Source: Rhodococcus sp. SGAir0479 (GTDB lineage: Bacteria > Actinomycetota > Actinomycetes > Mycobacteriales > Mycobacteriaceae). Taken from it: 64,000 nucleotides of DNA. Below the pieces are notes generated by a model that saw only the letters and a program-made list of their open reading frames with translations, did no database searches and was not told the origin of the DNA. This document shows, one piece after another, positions 51,509 through 60,971 of the stretch (positions are counted from its first letter, which is position 1; every line of letters starts with the position of its first letter). A program made the position numbers and the translations under genes. The stretch spans positions 310,001 to 374,000 of the forward strand of contig NZ_CP039432.1 in the NCBI RefSeq assembly GCF_005484805.1, in the 5' to 3' direction.

Positions 51509-52906
51509 ATGTCCGACGCCGCCGAGTTCCCCACCCGTACCGAACGCGCGCGACGGGGCGAGGCCACCCGTGCGCGCGTGCCGTTCGAGGCGCTGGCCGC
51601 CCTCGAGCCTGGAGCCCCGCGGGATCCGCTCGGGTTGCTCGACGACCAGGCGCGCACCCGGATCCCCGAATTGGTGCCGGTGCGCAGTCGGCGGATGTCG
51701 TTGTCGCCCTTCGCGTTCCTCAGAGGATCGGCGCTGGTCATGGCCGACGATCTGGCGCGCAACCCGCGGACGGACCTGCGGGTGCAGCTGTGCGGGGATG
51801 CGCATCTCGGCAACTTCGGAATCTTCGCGACGCCCGAGCGCCGGCTGGCGTTCGACCTCGACGACTTCGACGAGACCTACCCGGGGCCGTTCGAGTGGGA
51901 CGTCAAGCGGCTGGCCGCGAGCGTCGAAGTGGCGGCGCGGGGGATCGGGTGCGGTGGCAAACGGCGCTCGCGCATCGTCCACGCGTGCGTCGCCGGGTAC
52001 CGGGAGACGATGATCCGGCAGGCCGCGCTCGGCCATCTTGCCGTCTGGTACACCCATGTCGAGCCGTCGGCCGAGCTGGCGCAGTTGCGCGACGAACTCG
52101 ATGCCGCGACCCGCAGGAGCAGCCGGAAGCTGGTGGAGAAGTCGTGGCGCTACGACAGCGTGCACGCACTCGGCAAGCTCACGGTGGTCGTGGACGGGCG
52201 GCGGCGGATCGTCAGCCGGCCACCACTCGTCGCCCCGATCGAGGAGGTCTTCGCGGACGCGGACGCCGACGCGGTGTACGCGGAACTGCGCACCCGGCTC
52301 GCCGAGTACCGGGACACGTTGCAGGATCCGTGCCGAATTCCGTTCGAGCAGTACGAGTTCGTGCAGGCGGCGAGGAAGGTCGTCGGCGTCGGAAGTGTCG
52401 GGACCCGGGCGTGGATCCTGTTGCTGCGCGGTGCGGACGACGACGACCCGCTGTTCCTGCAGGCGAAGGAGGCGGAGCGCTCGGTACTCGCGCGCTATCT
52501 CGACGGGCCGTCGTACCCGAGCGAGGGTCGGCGCGTGGTCGAGGGGCAGCGCATCATGCAGGCGGCGAGCGACATCCTGCTGGGGTGGCAGTCGGGGACA
52601 GGGTTCGACGGTGTGCGACGCGACTACTACGTGCGGCAGTTGCGCGATGCGAAGGCGTCGCCGGCGATCGAGTCGATGACCCCGACCGGCCTGCAGACGT
52701 ATGCGCGGCTGTGCGGGCGGGTGCTCGCGCACGCCCACGCCCGGTCGGGTGACCGGGGCGCGATCGCCGCCTACCTGGGCTCCGGGACCGGTTTCGACGA
52801 GGCGATCGCCGGCTTCGCGCGCGGTTACGCGGACCTGACCGTCCGCGACCACGCCGAGCTGGTCGCGGCGATCGACACCGGCCGCGGGACGACGGTGCGC
52901 GCCTGA
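51509..52906 (+). CDS. DUF2252-family protein (kinase-like fold)
   Basis: This protein of about 465 residues has the DUF2252 core: FAFLRGSALVMADDLA, LCGDAHLGNFGIFATPE and FDLDDFDETYPGPFEWDVKRL. These resemble the catalytic HGDxHxxN and metal-binding D of aminoglycoside-kinase-like folds. Later signatures are KEAERSVLARYL and GRVLAHAHARSGD. The reaction is unknown. The ATG at 51470, with GGGGAG close by, is an alternative start that adds 13 residues. It interrupts the M. tuberculosis-like order. Confidence 0.85.
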   Translation: MSDAAEFPTRTERARRGEATRARVPFEALAALEPGAPRDPLGLLDDQARTRIPELVPVRSRRMSLSPFAFLRGSALVMADDLARNPRTDLRVQLCGDAHLGNFGIFATPERRLAFDLDDFDETYPGPFEWDVKRLAASVEVAARGIGCGGKRRSRIVHACVAGYRETMIRQAALGHLAVWYTHVEPSAELAQLRDELDAATRRSSRKLVEKSWRYDSVHALGKLTVVVDGRRRIVSRPPLVAPIEEVFADADADAVYAELRTRLAEYRDTLQDPCRIPFEQYEFVQAARKVVGVGSVGTRAWILLLRGADDDDPLFLQAKEAERSVLARYLDGPSYPSEGRRVVEGQRIMQAASDILLGWQSGTGFDGVRRDYYVRQLRDAKASPAIESMTPTGLQTYARLCGRVLAHAHARSGDRGAIAAYLGSGTGFDEAIAGFARGYADLTVRDHAELVAAIDTGRGTTVRA

Positions 52907-52981
52907 CGCGTAGTGGGCGCAACGGACGGGTCGTTGCGGGTAGCGTTCAGGGAGCCCATGATCGACCGACTAGGAGCAGAC

Positions 52982-53917
52982 ATGACGTACACGGACGGAG
53001 GGTCCGGTTTCGATCAGCCTTCGCAGGCGCCCGCGCAGAGCCGGACTCGCGGGCTCGCGTTCTATCTGGGACTCGGCGTGCTCGCGCTGGGTATCGTCAA
53101 CTTTCTGCTCGGGTTCGCCCCGTACCTCGAGAACTCGACGAATGTCGGCTTCGGATTCTCGTTCACCCAGGACGCTTTCGAGAGCGGCGGGGCGCTGCCG
53201 CTGGCGTTCCTGTTGACCGGTGGTCTGCTGGCCGGCATCTCGTTGCTGCCGAAGCAGTACCACGCGGCGCCGGCCGCCGTCGCATCCGTCGTCGGCTTCC
53301 TCGTCTCGTTCGTCTTCATGCTCAGCCTCCCGGGTGTCGGCAGCCTCGCCGGCGGCGGCATCGCGATCCTGGTTCTCTCGTTCGTCCAGGCGGCTCTCGC
53401 CGTCGCGGTGTTCCTGTTCGGCGCCGGTCTCGTCAAGATGCCGCAGGGGCGTCCGTACCGCTCGCACGCGCATCCCGCCGCCTACGGGCATCCGCAGGGG
53501 TACGCGCAGCAGCAGGGCTACGGCGGGCAGCAGGGCTACGGCCAGCCGGGAGGCCAGCAGCAGGGATATGCCCCGCAGCAGGGGTACGGCGGACAGCAGG
53601 GTTACGGCCAGCAGACGCCCGGCTACGGCCAGCAGACCCCGGGCTACGGTCAGCCGGCGCAGTCGCAGGGCTACCCGCAGCAGCAACAGCCCACGGCCGG
53701 ATACGGGCAGTTCCAGGCGTACCAGGCCCAGCAGCCCACGCAGCAGATGCCGCAGCAGCCGTCGGCGGGCCAGCCGTACCAGCAGGGGCAGCCGACCCCG
53801 CCGCCGTCAGCTCCTCGGCACCAGAGCGCCGCGCCCGAGGATGCGGGCGCGCCCACACAGGCGTTCGACGCTCGGACGAGCGAGAACCCCTCGGCGAAGG
53901 ACGACGAGGAGAAGTGA
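52982..53917 (+). CDS. DUF5336-like four-helix membrane protein with Gln/Gly/Tyr-rich tail
   Basis: This 311-residue protein has four helices in its first 150 residues ([77 protein letters not shown]). A low-complexity cytoplasmic tail of QQGYG and TPGYGQ repeats follows. AGGAG lies before the ATG. Rv0954 is the equivalent, a membrane protein reported with division/Wag31 partners. Next to the PerM-like gene. Confidence 0.85.
   Translation: MTYTDGGSGFDQPSQAPAQSRTRGLAFYLGLGVLALGIVNFLLGFAPYLENSTNVGFGFSFTQDAFESGGALPLAFLLTGGLLAGISLLPKQYHAAPAAVASVVGFLVSFVFMLSLPGVGSLAGGGIAILVLSFVQAALAVAVFLFGAGLVKMPQGRPYRSHAHPAAYGHPQGYAQQQGYGGQQGYGQPGGQQQGYAPQQGYGGQQGYGQQTPGYGQQTPGYGQPAQSQGYPQQQQPTAGYGQFQAYQAQQPTQQMPQQPSAGQPYQQGQPTPPPSAPRHQSAAPEDAGAPTQAFDARTSENPSAKDDEEK
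53490..53680 (+). repeat. Repeat encoding QQGYG/PGYGQ units
   Basis: Repeated CAGCAGGGNTACGGC-like units within the DUF5336-like gene encode the disordered Gln/Gly/Tyr tail. Such tracts vary in copy number between strains. Confidence 0.6.
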
Positions 53918-53987
53918 ACGAGTGGGGCGCACCACGCCTCGGCGCGCCTGAGGGCCGTCGCCGGGCACGGGTGCGACCCTCGATCCG

Positions 53988-55592
53988 ATGACTTCTCTGC
54001 TTGCTCGCGGCAGCCGCCGCAACACCTCCGGACAGCCCGAGGCCGGCCCCGATCACGTCCGCACGCTGCTCGGGGTGGCCCTGCGCCCGACCGGGGTCGC
54101 GATCGCCTTGATCTGCGCGGCCGTGCTCGTCACGCTGGTCTCCTCCAACAGCGATCTGGCCGGTGCGGTGGGGGCGGTCGCGGCGAGCTGGCTGGCCGTG
54201 CACCAGGTGTCGCTCACCGTCACCGGTGCGCCGCTGGGCATCCTGCCCCTGCTGCCGACGATGCTGATGATGTGGGTCGTCGCCCGCGGCTGCGCGCGGG
54301 CCGTGGCGCCGGACGCGGATGCGCGGGACGTGGGCAAGGTGATCGCGGCCGCCGTCGCCGGACCGATCGCGGCGACGCTCATCGCGCTCGCCGTGATCAC
54401 CGACGCGGCGGCGCTGATCCCGCTGCAGCAGCCCAGCGCACTCGAAGCGCTCGGCTCGGTGTTCGGAATACATCTGCTCGCGGCGGCTGCCGGGATCACG
54501 GCCACCGTGGGGCCGAGCCTGTGCGCACGCTGGGGGTTGCCCGACTGGGTCCCCGCCATCGGGCGGCCCGCCGGGCGGGCGGCCGGATCGATGTTCGCGG
54601 CCGGTGCGGCGGTGACGGCCGCATCGCTGGTGTGGTCCTGGTCCGAGGTGGGGGACCTGCTCGGCGGCGACTTCGGGTTCGTGGGGCTGCTCGGGTCCAC
54701 CGTGTTGTCGGTGCTGTACCTGCCGAACGTCGCGATGGGCGCCCTGGCGGTCCTGGTCGGTGGCACCGCCCACGCGGGGGCCGCGGTCAGCGTCTTCGAC
54801 GTGGTGCCCGGACCGGTGCCGCCGGTCCCGGTCCTCGCCGGCGTGCCCACCGCACTCGTCGGCAGCGCCTGGCCGATTCTGCTGATCGTCCCCGTCACGA
54901 TCGGTGCGCTCCTGGGCCGCGACTGCGGGCGGCTGCGGCTGCCGATGGCGGAGACCGCGTACGTGGTCGCGAGTGCGGCCGCGGTGGTCGGCGTCGTCGC
55001 CGGCCTCTTCGGCCTGCTCGCGGGCGGCGACCTCGGGTCCTACGGATTCGTCGGTGTCGAGCCGGCGGCCCTCGGCGTCGTCACGTTCGGTTGGCTCGTC
55101 GTGCCGGGACTCGTCGTCGGTGCGCTCCTCGCCCGCGGCCGCGAGACGGAGCACGCCGAGACCCACGAGGACCAGAGGGAAACCGACGTCGACACCACGG
55201 ACATCGGAACCGGCGCCGACGACGTCGCTGCGCCCCTCGAGATCCGACGATTGGAACGGCCCACCGTCCGGTACCGCTCCGGCCCCGACCCGGAGCTCGA
55301 GCAGGCGACGGGTGCAGCGGCCGACGCACCGGACGACGCCGCGGCATCGGACGAGCACGAAACGGACGAGCACGAAACGGGCGAGCACGCGACGGCGGAG
55401 GACACCGCGGTGGTGGAGGCGGAGATCGTCGAGGAACCGGCGACACCGACCGTGACGGACGGACCCGAAGCCGTGACCGCCGTCGAGGTGGCCGACGTCG
55501 AGGAGCCGGAGGACGAGGCCGACGATGCCCCCGAGGCGACGTCGGCGGACGAAGCCGCCCTGCCGGACGGGCCCGGGAACCCCAGAGACTAG
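53988..55592 (+). CDS. PerM-like polytopic membrane protein (DUF6350)
   Basis: This 534-residue protein has about nine or more hydrophobic helices in residues 25-385. A long acidic C-terminal tail follows, about 385-534, rich in Glu/Asp/Ala/Thr and including a DEHETDEHETGEHATAED stretch. It matches the position and plan of Rv0955, PerM, an integral membrane protein needed for division and persistence in M. tuberculosis. The DUF6350 call rests on helix pattern and location. There is no clear Shine-Dalgarno. Confidence 0.8.
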   Translation: MTSLLARGSRRNTSGQPEAGPDHVRTLLGVALRPTGVAIALICAAVLVTLVSSNSDLAGAVGAVAASWLAVHQVSLTVTGAPLGILPLLPTMLMMWVVARGCARAVAPDADARDVGKVIAAAVAGPIAATLIALAVITDAAALIPLQQPSALEALGSVFGIHLLAAAAGITATVGPSLCARWGLPDWVPAIGRPAGRAAGSMFAAGAAVTAASLVWSWSEVGDLLGGDFGFVGLLGSTVLSVLYLPNVAMGALAVLVGGTAHAGAAVSVFDVVPGPVPPVPVLAGVPTALVGSAWPILLIVPVTIGALLGRDCGRLRLPMAETAYVVASAAAVVGVVAGLFGLLAGGDLGSYGFVGVEPAALGVVTFGWLVVPGLVVGALLARGRETEHAETHEDQRETDVDTTDIGTGADDVAAPLEIRRLERPTVRYRSGPDPELEQATGAAADAPDDAAASDEHETDEHETGEHATAEDTAVVEAEIVEEPATPTVTDGPEAVTAVEVADVEEPEDEADDAPEATSADEAALPDGPGNPRD

Positions 55593-55648
55593 GCTCGTAC
55601 CCGGCCCGTACCGGGGCCGGAACCGTCCCGAAAACCAGGAGTAGTGCG

Positions 55649-56290
55649 CTGACTGCCACGCGTGACCAGCTGCGGCCCACAGTGCCCGCTCGGATCGTCG
55701 TACTCGCCTCGGGGACCGGCAGTCTCCTGCAGGCACTCGTCGGCGCCTCCCGGACGGACGGGTATCCCGCGACGATCGTCGCCGTCGGTGTCGACCGCGA
55801 CTGTTCCGCGACCGAGCACGCGGCCGCGGCCGGTATCGCGCACTTCCGCGTCGCGCTGCGCGATCACGCCGACCGCGACGCGTGGGACGTCGCGCTCACC
55901 GCGGCCGTCGCCGCGCACCAGCCGGACCTGGTGGTGAGCGCCGGTTTCATGAAGATTCTCGGCCCCGTGTTCCTCGAACGGTTCGGGGGCCGCATCATCA
56001 ACACGCATCCCGCGTTGCTGCCGGCGTTCCCCGGCGCGCACGCGGTGCGGGACGCGCTCGCATACGGCGTCAAGGTGACCGGTTCGACGGTCCACCTCGT
56101 CGACGACGGCATCGACACCGGCCCGATCCTGGCCCAGGAGCCGGTCGAGATCCGTGTCGACGACGACGAGGCCGCACTGCACGAGCGCATCAAGATTGTC
56201 GAGCGGCGACTGCTGGCCCAGGTCGTGGCCGCCGTCGCCCTCCGAGGTGTTGTTTCCGACGGACGAAAGGCCGTGATCCCCAGTGAGTGA
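55649..56290 (+). CDS. purN: Phosphoribosylglycinamide formyltransferase (probable CTG start)
   Basis: This protein of about 213 residues transfers a formyl group to GAR in purine synthesis. It has [44 protein letters not shown] (catalytic Asn-His) and [21 protein letters not shown] (Asp). AGGAG at 55637-55641 is exactly 7 nt before an in-frame CTG at 55649; the next start codon (GTG 55682) has no ribosome site. The stop overlaps purH by 8 nt, so the pair is coupled. Confidence 0.9.
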   Translation: MTATRDQLRPTVPARIVVLASGTGSLLQALVGASRTDGYPATIVAVGVDRDCSATEHAAAAGIAHFRVALRDHADRDAWDVALTAAVAAHQPDLVVSAGFMKILGPVFLERFGGRIINTHPALLPAFPGAHAVRDALAYGVKVTGSTVHLVDDGIDTGPILAQEPVEIRVDDDEAALHERIKIVERRLLAQVVAAVALRGVVSDGRKAVIPSE

Positions 56291-57869
56291 ACGCAAGGCT
56301 GTGCGCCGCGCACTTGTCAGCGTCTACGACAAGACCGGACTGGTCGAACTGGCCACCGGCCTGCACCAGGCCGGTGTCGAGCTGGTGTCCACCGGCTCCA
56401 CTGCAGCCAAGATCGCCGACGCCGGCATCCCGGTCACCAGGGTCGAGGACCTGACCGGCTTCCCCGAGTGCCTCGAGGGCCGCGTCAAGACGCTGCACCC
56501 GCGCGTGCACGCCGGCGTCCTCGCCGACACCCGCAAGCCCGAGCACCTCGCGCAGCTCGAGGAACTGGGCATCGAGGCGTTCGAGCTGGTGATCGTGAAC
56601 CTGTACCCGTTCACGCAGACCGTCGCGTCGGGCGCCACCCCGGACGAGTGCGTCGAGCAGATCGACATCGGCGGCCCCTCGATGGTCCGCGCCGCGGCCA
56701 AGAACCACCCGTCCGTCGCGGTCGTCGTCGACCCCGCGAAGTACGAGGGTGTCCTCGCCGCGGTGGAGGCCGGTGGCTTCAACCTCTTCGAGCGCACCGC
56801 GCTGGCGGCGCAGGCGTTCCAGCACACCGCGTCGTACGACGTCGCGGTCGCCACCTGGATGACCGAGAGCCTGGTCGCGACCGTCGCCCCGAGCGACGCG
56901 GCGGAAGACACCGCCGAGTCGAAGTTCCCGCGCTGGGTCGGTGCCACCTGGAACCGCTCCGCGGTGCTGCGCTACGGCGAGAACCCCCACCAGGCGGCGG
57001 CGCTGTACGACAGCCCGTCCGGCCCGGCGGGCCTGGCGCAGGCGAAGCAGTTGCACGGCAAGGAGATGTCGTACAACAACTACACCGACGGTGACGCCGC
57101 GTGGCGTGCCGCGTACGACCACACCGAGCCTGCGGTCGCAATCATCAAGCACGCCAACCCCTGTGGCATCGCGGTCGGCGCCGACATCGCCGAGGCGCAC
57201 CGCAAGGCGCACGCGTGCGACCCGGTCTCCGCGTTCGGTGGCGTCATCGCCGCCAACCGCGAGGTGACCGTCGAGATGGCCGAGCAGGTCGCCGACATCT
57301 TCACCGAGGTCGTCATCGCCCCGTCGTACGCGCCGGGTGCCGTCGAGGTGCTGGCCCGCAAGAAGAACGTCCGCGTCCTCGAGGCCGCGGCACCCACCGC
57401 ATCCGGCGTCGAGCTGCGCCCGATCTCGGGTGGCACGCTGCTGCAGGAGCGCGACGTGCTCGACGCCGAGGGCGACGATCCCGCCAACTGGACGCTGGTG
57501 GTCGGCGACGCCGCCGACGAGAAGACGCTCGCGGACCTCGAATTCGCGTGGCGCGCCTGCCGCGCCGTGAAGTCCAACGCGATCCTGCTCGCGAACGACG
57601 GCGCCTCGGTGGGCGTCGGCATGGGACAGGTCAACCGCGTCGACTCCGCGCACCTCGCGGTGCAGCGCGCCGGCGACCGTGCCAAGGGCTCGGTGGCCGC
57701 GTCCGACGCGTTCTTCCCGTTCCCCGACGGACTGCAGGTCCTGCTCGACGCCGGTGTCCGCGCCGTCGTCCAGCCCGGCGGATCGGTCCGCGACAACGAG
57801 GTCATCGAGGCCGCCCGCGAGGCCGGTGTCACCCTCTACCTGACCGGTGCCCGCCACTTCGCGCACTGA
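56283..57869 (+). CDS. purH: Bifunctional AICAR formyltransferase/IMP cyclohydrolase
   Basis: This 528-residue enzyme performs the last two steps of IMP synthesis. The cyclohydrolase half starts [13 protein letters not shown] with [38 protein letters not shown]. The transformylase half has [26 protein letters not shown] and [13 protein letters not shown]. The start is GTG at 56283, inside the purN 3' end. Normal length. Confidence 0.97.
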   Translation: MSERKAVRRALVSVYDKTGLVELATGLHQAGVELVSTGSTAAKIADAGIPVTRVEDLTGFPECLEGRVKTLHPRVHAGVLADTRKPEHLAQLEELGIEAFELVIVNLYPFTQTVASGATPDECVEQIDIGGPSMVRAAAKNHPSVAVVVDPAKYEGVLAAVEAGGFNLFERTALAAQAFQHTASYDVAVATWMTESLVATVAPSDAAEDTAESKFPRWVGATWNRSAVLRYGENPHQAAALYDSPSGPAGLAQAKQLHGKEMSYNNYTDGDAAWRAAYDHTEPAVAIIKHANPCGIAVGADIAEAHRKAHACDPVSAFGGVIAANREVTVEMAEQVADIFTEVVIAPSYAPGAVEVLARKKNVRVLEAAAPTASGVELRPISGGTLLQERDVLDAEGDDPANWTLVVGDAADEKTLADLEFAWRACRAVKSNAILLANDGASVGVGMGQVNRVDSAHLAVQRAGDRAKGSVAASDAFFPFPDGLQVLLDAGVRAVVQPGGSVRDNEVIEAAREAGVTLYLTGARHFAH

Positions 57870-57881
57870 TCGAACCCCTGT

Positions 57882-57940
57882 CGACGCTCCCTCGTCGGGC
57901 TCGTGGCCGCTAGGCGGCGAGTCCCGACGGGGGAGCGTCG
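57882..57940. terminator. Bidirectional terminator after purH
   Basis: An 18-bp stem (57882-57899 with 57923-57940, one T-G wobble) with a 23-nt loop. The right arm lies inside the last codons of the convergent small gene, so both stop signals share the DNA. Confidence 0.75.
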
Positions 57941-58182
57941 TGCTGTGCGGATGCGAGCAGTGCGCGGGCGCTGGCGGTGTCGGTGCCCGAGATGACCAGC
58001 CGCGCCGCCCCGCGCGCGATCAGCTCGCTGAGCAGTGCCGTCGCGCCGGCATCGCTCCCCGGATCGACGTGCCGCAAATCGACGGTGACGACCTGACCGG
58101 TGAGGTCGCCGGGCAGGTCCAGATCGGTGGTGCCTCCGGCACCGTACCGGAGGGTGCCTCCGGCACCGAGACGAAGCTTCAT
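57910..58182 (-). CDS. STAS-like small protein of unknown role
   Basis: This 90-residue protein alternates strand and helix (QVVTVDLRHVDPGSDAGATALLSELIARGAARLVISGT), resembling the STAS fold of anti-sigma factor antagonists. However, no clear phospho-Ser motif is present and the assignment is tentative. AGGAG lies before the ATG. It starts 36 nt downstream of a strong intrinsic terminator, so expression needs read-through or its own promoter. Confidence 0.5.
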   Translation of the reverse strand: MKLRLGAGGTLRYGAGGTTDLDLPGDLTGQVVTVDLRHVDPGSDAGATALLSELIARGAARLVISGTDTASARALLASAQHDAPPSGLAA

Positions 58183-58217
58183 GTGGCTTCTCCTGACTGG
58201 AAGTAGGTAAAAGAAAA

Positions 58218-58247
58218 GGCACCCGAGGCGGTGTGCCTTCGGGTGCC
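58218..58247 (-). terminator. Intrinsic terminator with T tract, upstream of the STAS-like gene
   Basis: On the minus strand GGCACCCGA and TCGGGTGCC form a 9-bp stem (12-nt loop) followed by TTTTCTTTT, the only classic T-tract terminator seen in this window. It ends 36 nt before the STAS-like start and follows a possible 40-residue reading frame. Confidence 0.85.
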
Positions 58248-58262
58248 CGAGAGAGGTTCCGG

Positions 58263-58385
58263 TTACGGGGAACTCGTCTCTCGGGGCCACCTGACGAAGG
58301 CTGCGTGGCGGTGCCACGCGGGTACGGCGAAATACGCGTGTTCGGAAATGCGCTTGACGGCAAGTGCCGAGCTCTTCGACTGCAT
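58263..58385 (-). CDS. Possible 40-residue small protein or leader peptide
   Basis: The frame from ATG 58385 to TAA 58263 starts MQSKSSALAVKRISEHAYF and has GAGAAAGG 10 nt upstream. An A/T-rich stretch with TATGGT lies about 45-50 nt before the start. A T-tract terminator follows 16 nt after the stop. I know no homologue. It could be a real small protein, a leader peptide controlling the STAS-like gene, or part of a small RNA. Confidence 0.4.
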   Translation of the reverse strand: MQSKSSALAVKRISEHAYFAVPAWHRHAAFVRWPRETSSP

Positions 58386-58502
58386 TGCGACCGTACCTTT
58401 CTCGTGTGAGCCCGTTGGTTAACGGAGAACCATACAGCAGTGACCGCCGGACGACATCTCGGTTTTGCGTGCGCGGTGTCGTCCGGCGTCACGGCCGGGC
58501 AG
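58386..58502. other. Promoter region of the small frame
   Basis: This short stretch between the hydrolase stop and the small frame holds an A/T-rich candidate promoter (TATGGT, GTTAAC) on the minus strand. No terminator for the hydrolase gene was seen here. Confidence 0.35.
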
Positions 58503-59468
58503 TCAGAGGTTGCGCAGCCAGGCCTCGAACCCGGTGGTGAACTCGGTGGACCACGGCAGCGGCTCGATGTAGTCGGCGCCCGTGGACGGCGCGTCGCCGA
58601 TCTCCTTGAGGACGTGGTTGGCGGTGGTCATCCGCACCGGCGTGAGCGCGGTGTGCGCCAGTGCCGCGTCGAGCGCGTCGACGTCGCTGTTGATGAGCTG
58701 GATGTCCTTGGCCGAGCAACTCGTGACGACCGGGAGTCCGGCGGGCAGGCGGCGGGCGAGTTCCCGCGGATCGAGCGCATCCTCCTCGGCGAGAGCGCGG
58801 GCATTGGCGGGCACCAGCCCGGCGGCGCGCAGCGGATCCGGCAGGTCGTCGCTCAGCGTGGCGTCGTCGCGCAGCGACTCGACGGCCCCGGCCAGTGCCA
58901 CGCGCAGTTCGTCCGCGAGTTCGACCGGCAGCTGTCCGGCGTCGACGACGGCGGTGAGCTGGTTGTCGATCTGCGTGGTGAGCAGGTCCAGCAGGCGCAC
59001 CGCGAGCGGCTCGAGCAGTCCGATGCCGGCGACCTTCGCGCCGCGGTCGGCGAGCGCGAGCGCGATGAGCGCGCCCTCGCTGTGCCCGACCGCGTACACC
59101 CGGTCGGGGTCGACGGCGGCCCGGCCGGCCAGGAATCTCAGCCCGGCCGCTGCGGAGTCGACGAAGACGGAGAAGCCGAGGTCGCCGATGTCCTCGAGCT
59201 CGTACGGGCCGAGGCCGGTGGCGCCGCTGCCGAGCTTGTCGTAGCGCAGGCTCGCGAAACCGTGCTGCTCGAGCAGGTCGGCGAGGAACTCGAGGGTGCC
59301 GATCGAGCCCGGCAGCAACGCGCTGTCGCCGTTGCGGTCGGTGGGGCCGCTGCCTGCGAGCAGCAGCACGGCGGGCACGGGCGCATCGGCGTCGGCCCCG
59401 GCGGGGAGCCGCAGGCTGCCGTGCAGCGTGATGTCGTCGGTGGTGAACGTGATCTCGAATTCGGCCAT
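58503..59468 (-). CDS. Alpha/beta hydrolase
   Basis: This 321-residue hydrolase has nucleophile Ser130 in AVGHSEGALIA and LLLAGSGPTDRNGDSA for the oxyanion turn. The catalytic-triad His is likely in TTANHVLKEI near the C-terminus. It resembles serine aminopeptidase-like/lysophospholipase hydrolases. No signal peptide. The start was set at ATG 59468 (MAEFEITF). It is divergent from the AAA+ ATPase gene. Confidence 0.82.
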   Translation of the reverse strand: MAEFEITFTTDDITLHGSLRLPAGADADAPVPAVLLLAGSGPTDRNGDSALLPGSIGTLEFLADLLEQHGFASLRYDKLGSGATGLGPYELEDIGDLGFSVFVDSAAAGLRFLAGRAAVDPDRVYAVGHSEGALIALALADRGAKVAGIGLLEPLAVRLLDLLTTQIDNQLTAVVDAGQLPVELADELRVALAGAVESLRDDATLSDDLPDPLRAAGLVPANARALAEEDALDPRELARRLPAGLPVVTSCSAKDIQLINSDVDALDAALAHTALTPVRMTTANHVLKEIGDAPSTGADYIEPLPWSTEFTTGFEAWLRNL

Positions 59469-59553
59469 GGAGCTGTGTCTATCAGAGCGCGGCAGAGGCA
59501 GCGTGCACGATCGCGGTCCGGATGCCGAATCGCCAGATCGCTCGTAACGTGGA

Positions 59554-60948
59554 GTGGTGACTGCCACAACGCCTGCGCACCTGCCCCGGACACTCGGCGA
59601 ACTCCGCGCGTCCGGTCACCTCCAGCGTCCGGTCAAGGACGAGATGCGCGAGAACCTCCTCGCCGCACTCCGCGACGGTGTCGATCCCTGGCCCGGCATC
59701 GTCGGGTTCGAGGAGACGGTGCTGCCGCAACTCGAGCGTGCGCTCATCGCCGGGCACGACGTCGTCCTGCTCGGTGAGCGTGGTCAGGGCAAGACCCGGC
59801 TGCTGCGCACACTGTCGCTGCTGCTCGACGAGTGGACGCCCGTCATAGCGGGTTCCGAACTGGGCGAGCATCCGTACGAGCCGATCACGCCGATCTCGCT
59901 GCGCCGCGCGGCCGAACTGGGGGACGCGTTGCCGGTCGCGTGGCGGCATCGCAGCGAGCGGTACGCGGAGAAGCTCGCGACCCCCGACACGTCGGTGGCC
60001 GACCTCGTCGGCGACGTCGACCCGATCAAGGTGGCGGAGGGGCGCAGTCTCGGGGACCCGGAGACCATCCACTTCGGCCTGGTGCCGCGGGCGCATCGGG
60101 GGATCGTCGCGATCAACGAGCTGCCGGATCTGGCCGAGCGCATCCAGGTGTCGCTGCTGAACGTGATGGAGGAGCGCGACATCCAGGTCCGCGGGTACAC
60201 GTTGCGGCTGCCGCTGGACGTGCTGCTGGTGGCCAGCGCCAACCCGGAGGACTACACCAACCGCGGGCGCATCATCACCCCGCTCAAGGACCGCTTCGGC
60301 GCCGAGATCCGCACCCACTACCCGCCGCTGCTCGAGGACGAGATCGAGGTGATCGAGCAGGAAGCGAATCTGCAGGCCGCCGTGCCGCACCACCTGCTCG
60401 AGGTCCTCGCCCGCTTCACCCGGCTGCTGCGCGAGTCGACGTCGGTGGATCAGCGTTCGGGCGTCTCGGCCCGCTTCGCGGTGGCCGGGGCCGAGACGGT
60501 GAGCGCGGCCGCGGTGCACCGCAGCGCCGTGCTCGGCGAGGCCGAGGCCGTGGCCCGGCCGATCGATCTCGGCACGATCGTCGAGGTGCTGCGCGGCAAG
60601 GTCGAGTTCGAATCCGGCGAGGAGGGACGGGAACTCGAGATCCTCGAACACCTGCTGCGCCGCGCCACCGCCGACACCGCACGCAGCCTGCTCGGCGGCA
60701 TCGACCTCGCGCCGCTGGTGACCGCCGTCGAACTGGGGCAGCCGGTGGTGACCGGCGAACGGGTCACCGCGAAGGCGTTCCTGGCGGAATTGCCGGAACT
60801 CGAGGTCCTCGGGGATCTGGCGTCCCGGCTGGGCGCGCAGTCCGACGGGGAGCGGGCATCGGCCGTCGAACTCGCTCTCGAGGGCCTGTATCTGGCCCGC
60901 CGGATCTCGAAGAACCCGGACGAGAACGGCCAGGCCGTCTACTCGTAG
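59554..60948 (+). CDS. MoxR/magnesium chelatase-like AAA+ ATPase
   Basis: This 464-residue ATPase has Walker A GERGQGKTRLL, Walker B-type IVAINELPDL and sensor 1 LLVASANPEDY, followed by a helical lid. The equivalent is Rv0958. Partner VWA proteins are activated by such MoxR ATPases, which remodel or insert cofactors in target enzymes. Two adjacent GTG codons (59554, 59557) can start it. The VWA gene follows 23 nt later. Confidence 0.9.
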   Translation: MVTATTPAHLPRTLGELRASGHLQRPVKDEMRENLLAALRDGVDPWPGIVGFEETVLPQLERALIAGHDVVLLGERGQGKTRLLRTLSLLLDEWTPVIAGSELGEHPYEPITPISLRRAAELGDALPVAWRHRSERYAEKLATPDTSVADLVGDVDPIKVAEGRSLGDPETIHFGLVPRAHRGIVAINELPDLAERIQVSLLNVMEERDIQVRGYTLRLPLDVLLVASANPEDYTNRGRIITPLKDRFGAEIRTHYPPLLEDEIEVIEQEANLQAAVPHHLLEVLARFTRLLRESTSVDQRSGVSARFAVAGAETVSAAAVHRSAVLGEAEAVARPIDLGTIVEVLRGKVEFESGEEGRELEILEHLLRRATADTARSLLGGIDLAPLVTAVELGQPVVTGERVTAKAFLAELPELEVLGDLASRLGAQSDGERASAVELALEGLYLARRISKNPDENGQAVYS

Positions 60949-60971
60949 CCGAATTCGTGAAGGGAGACAAG

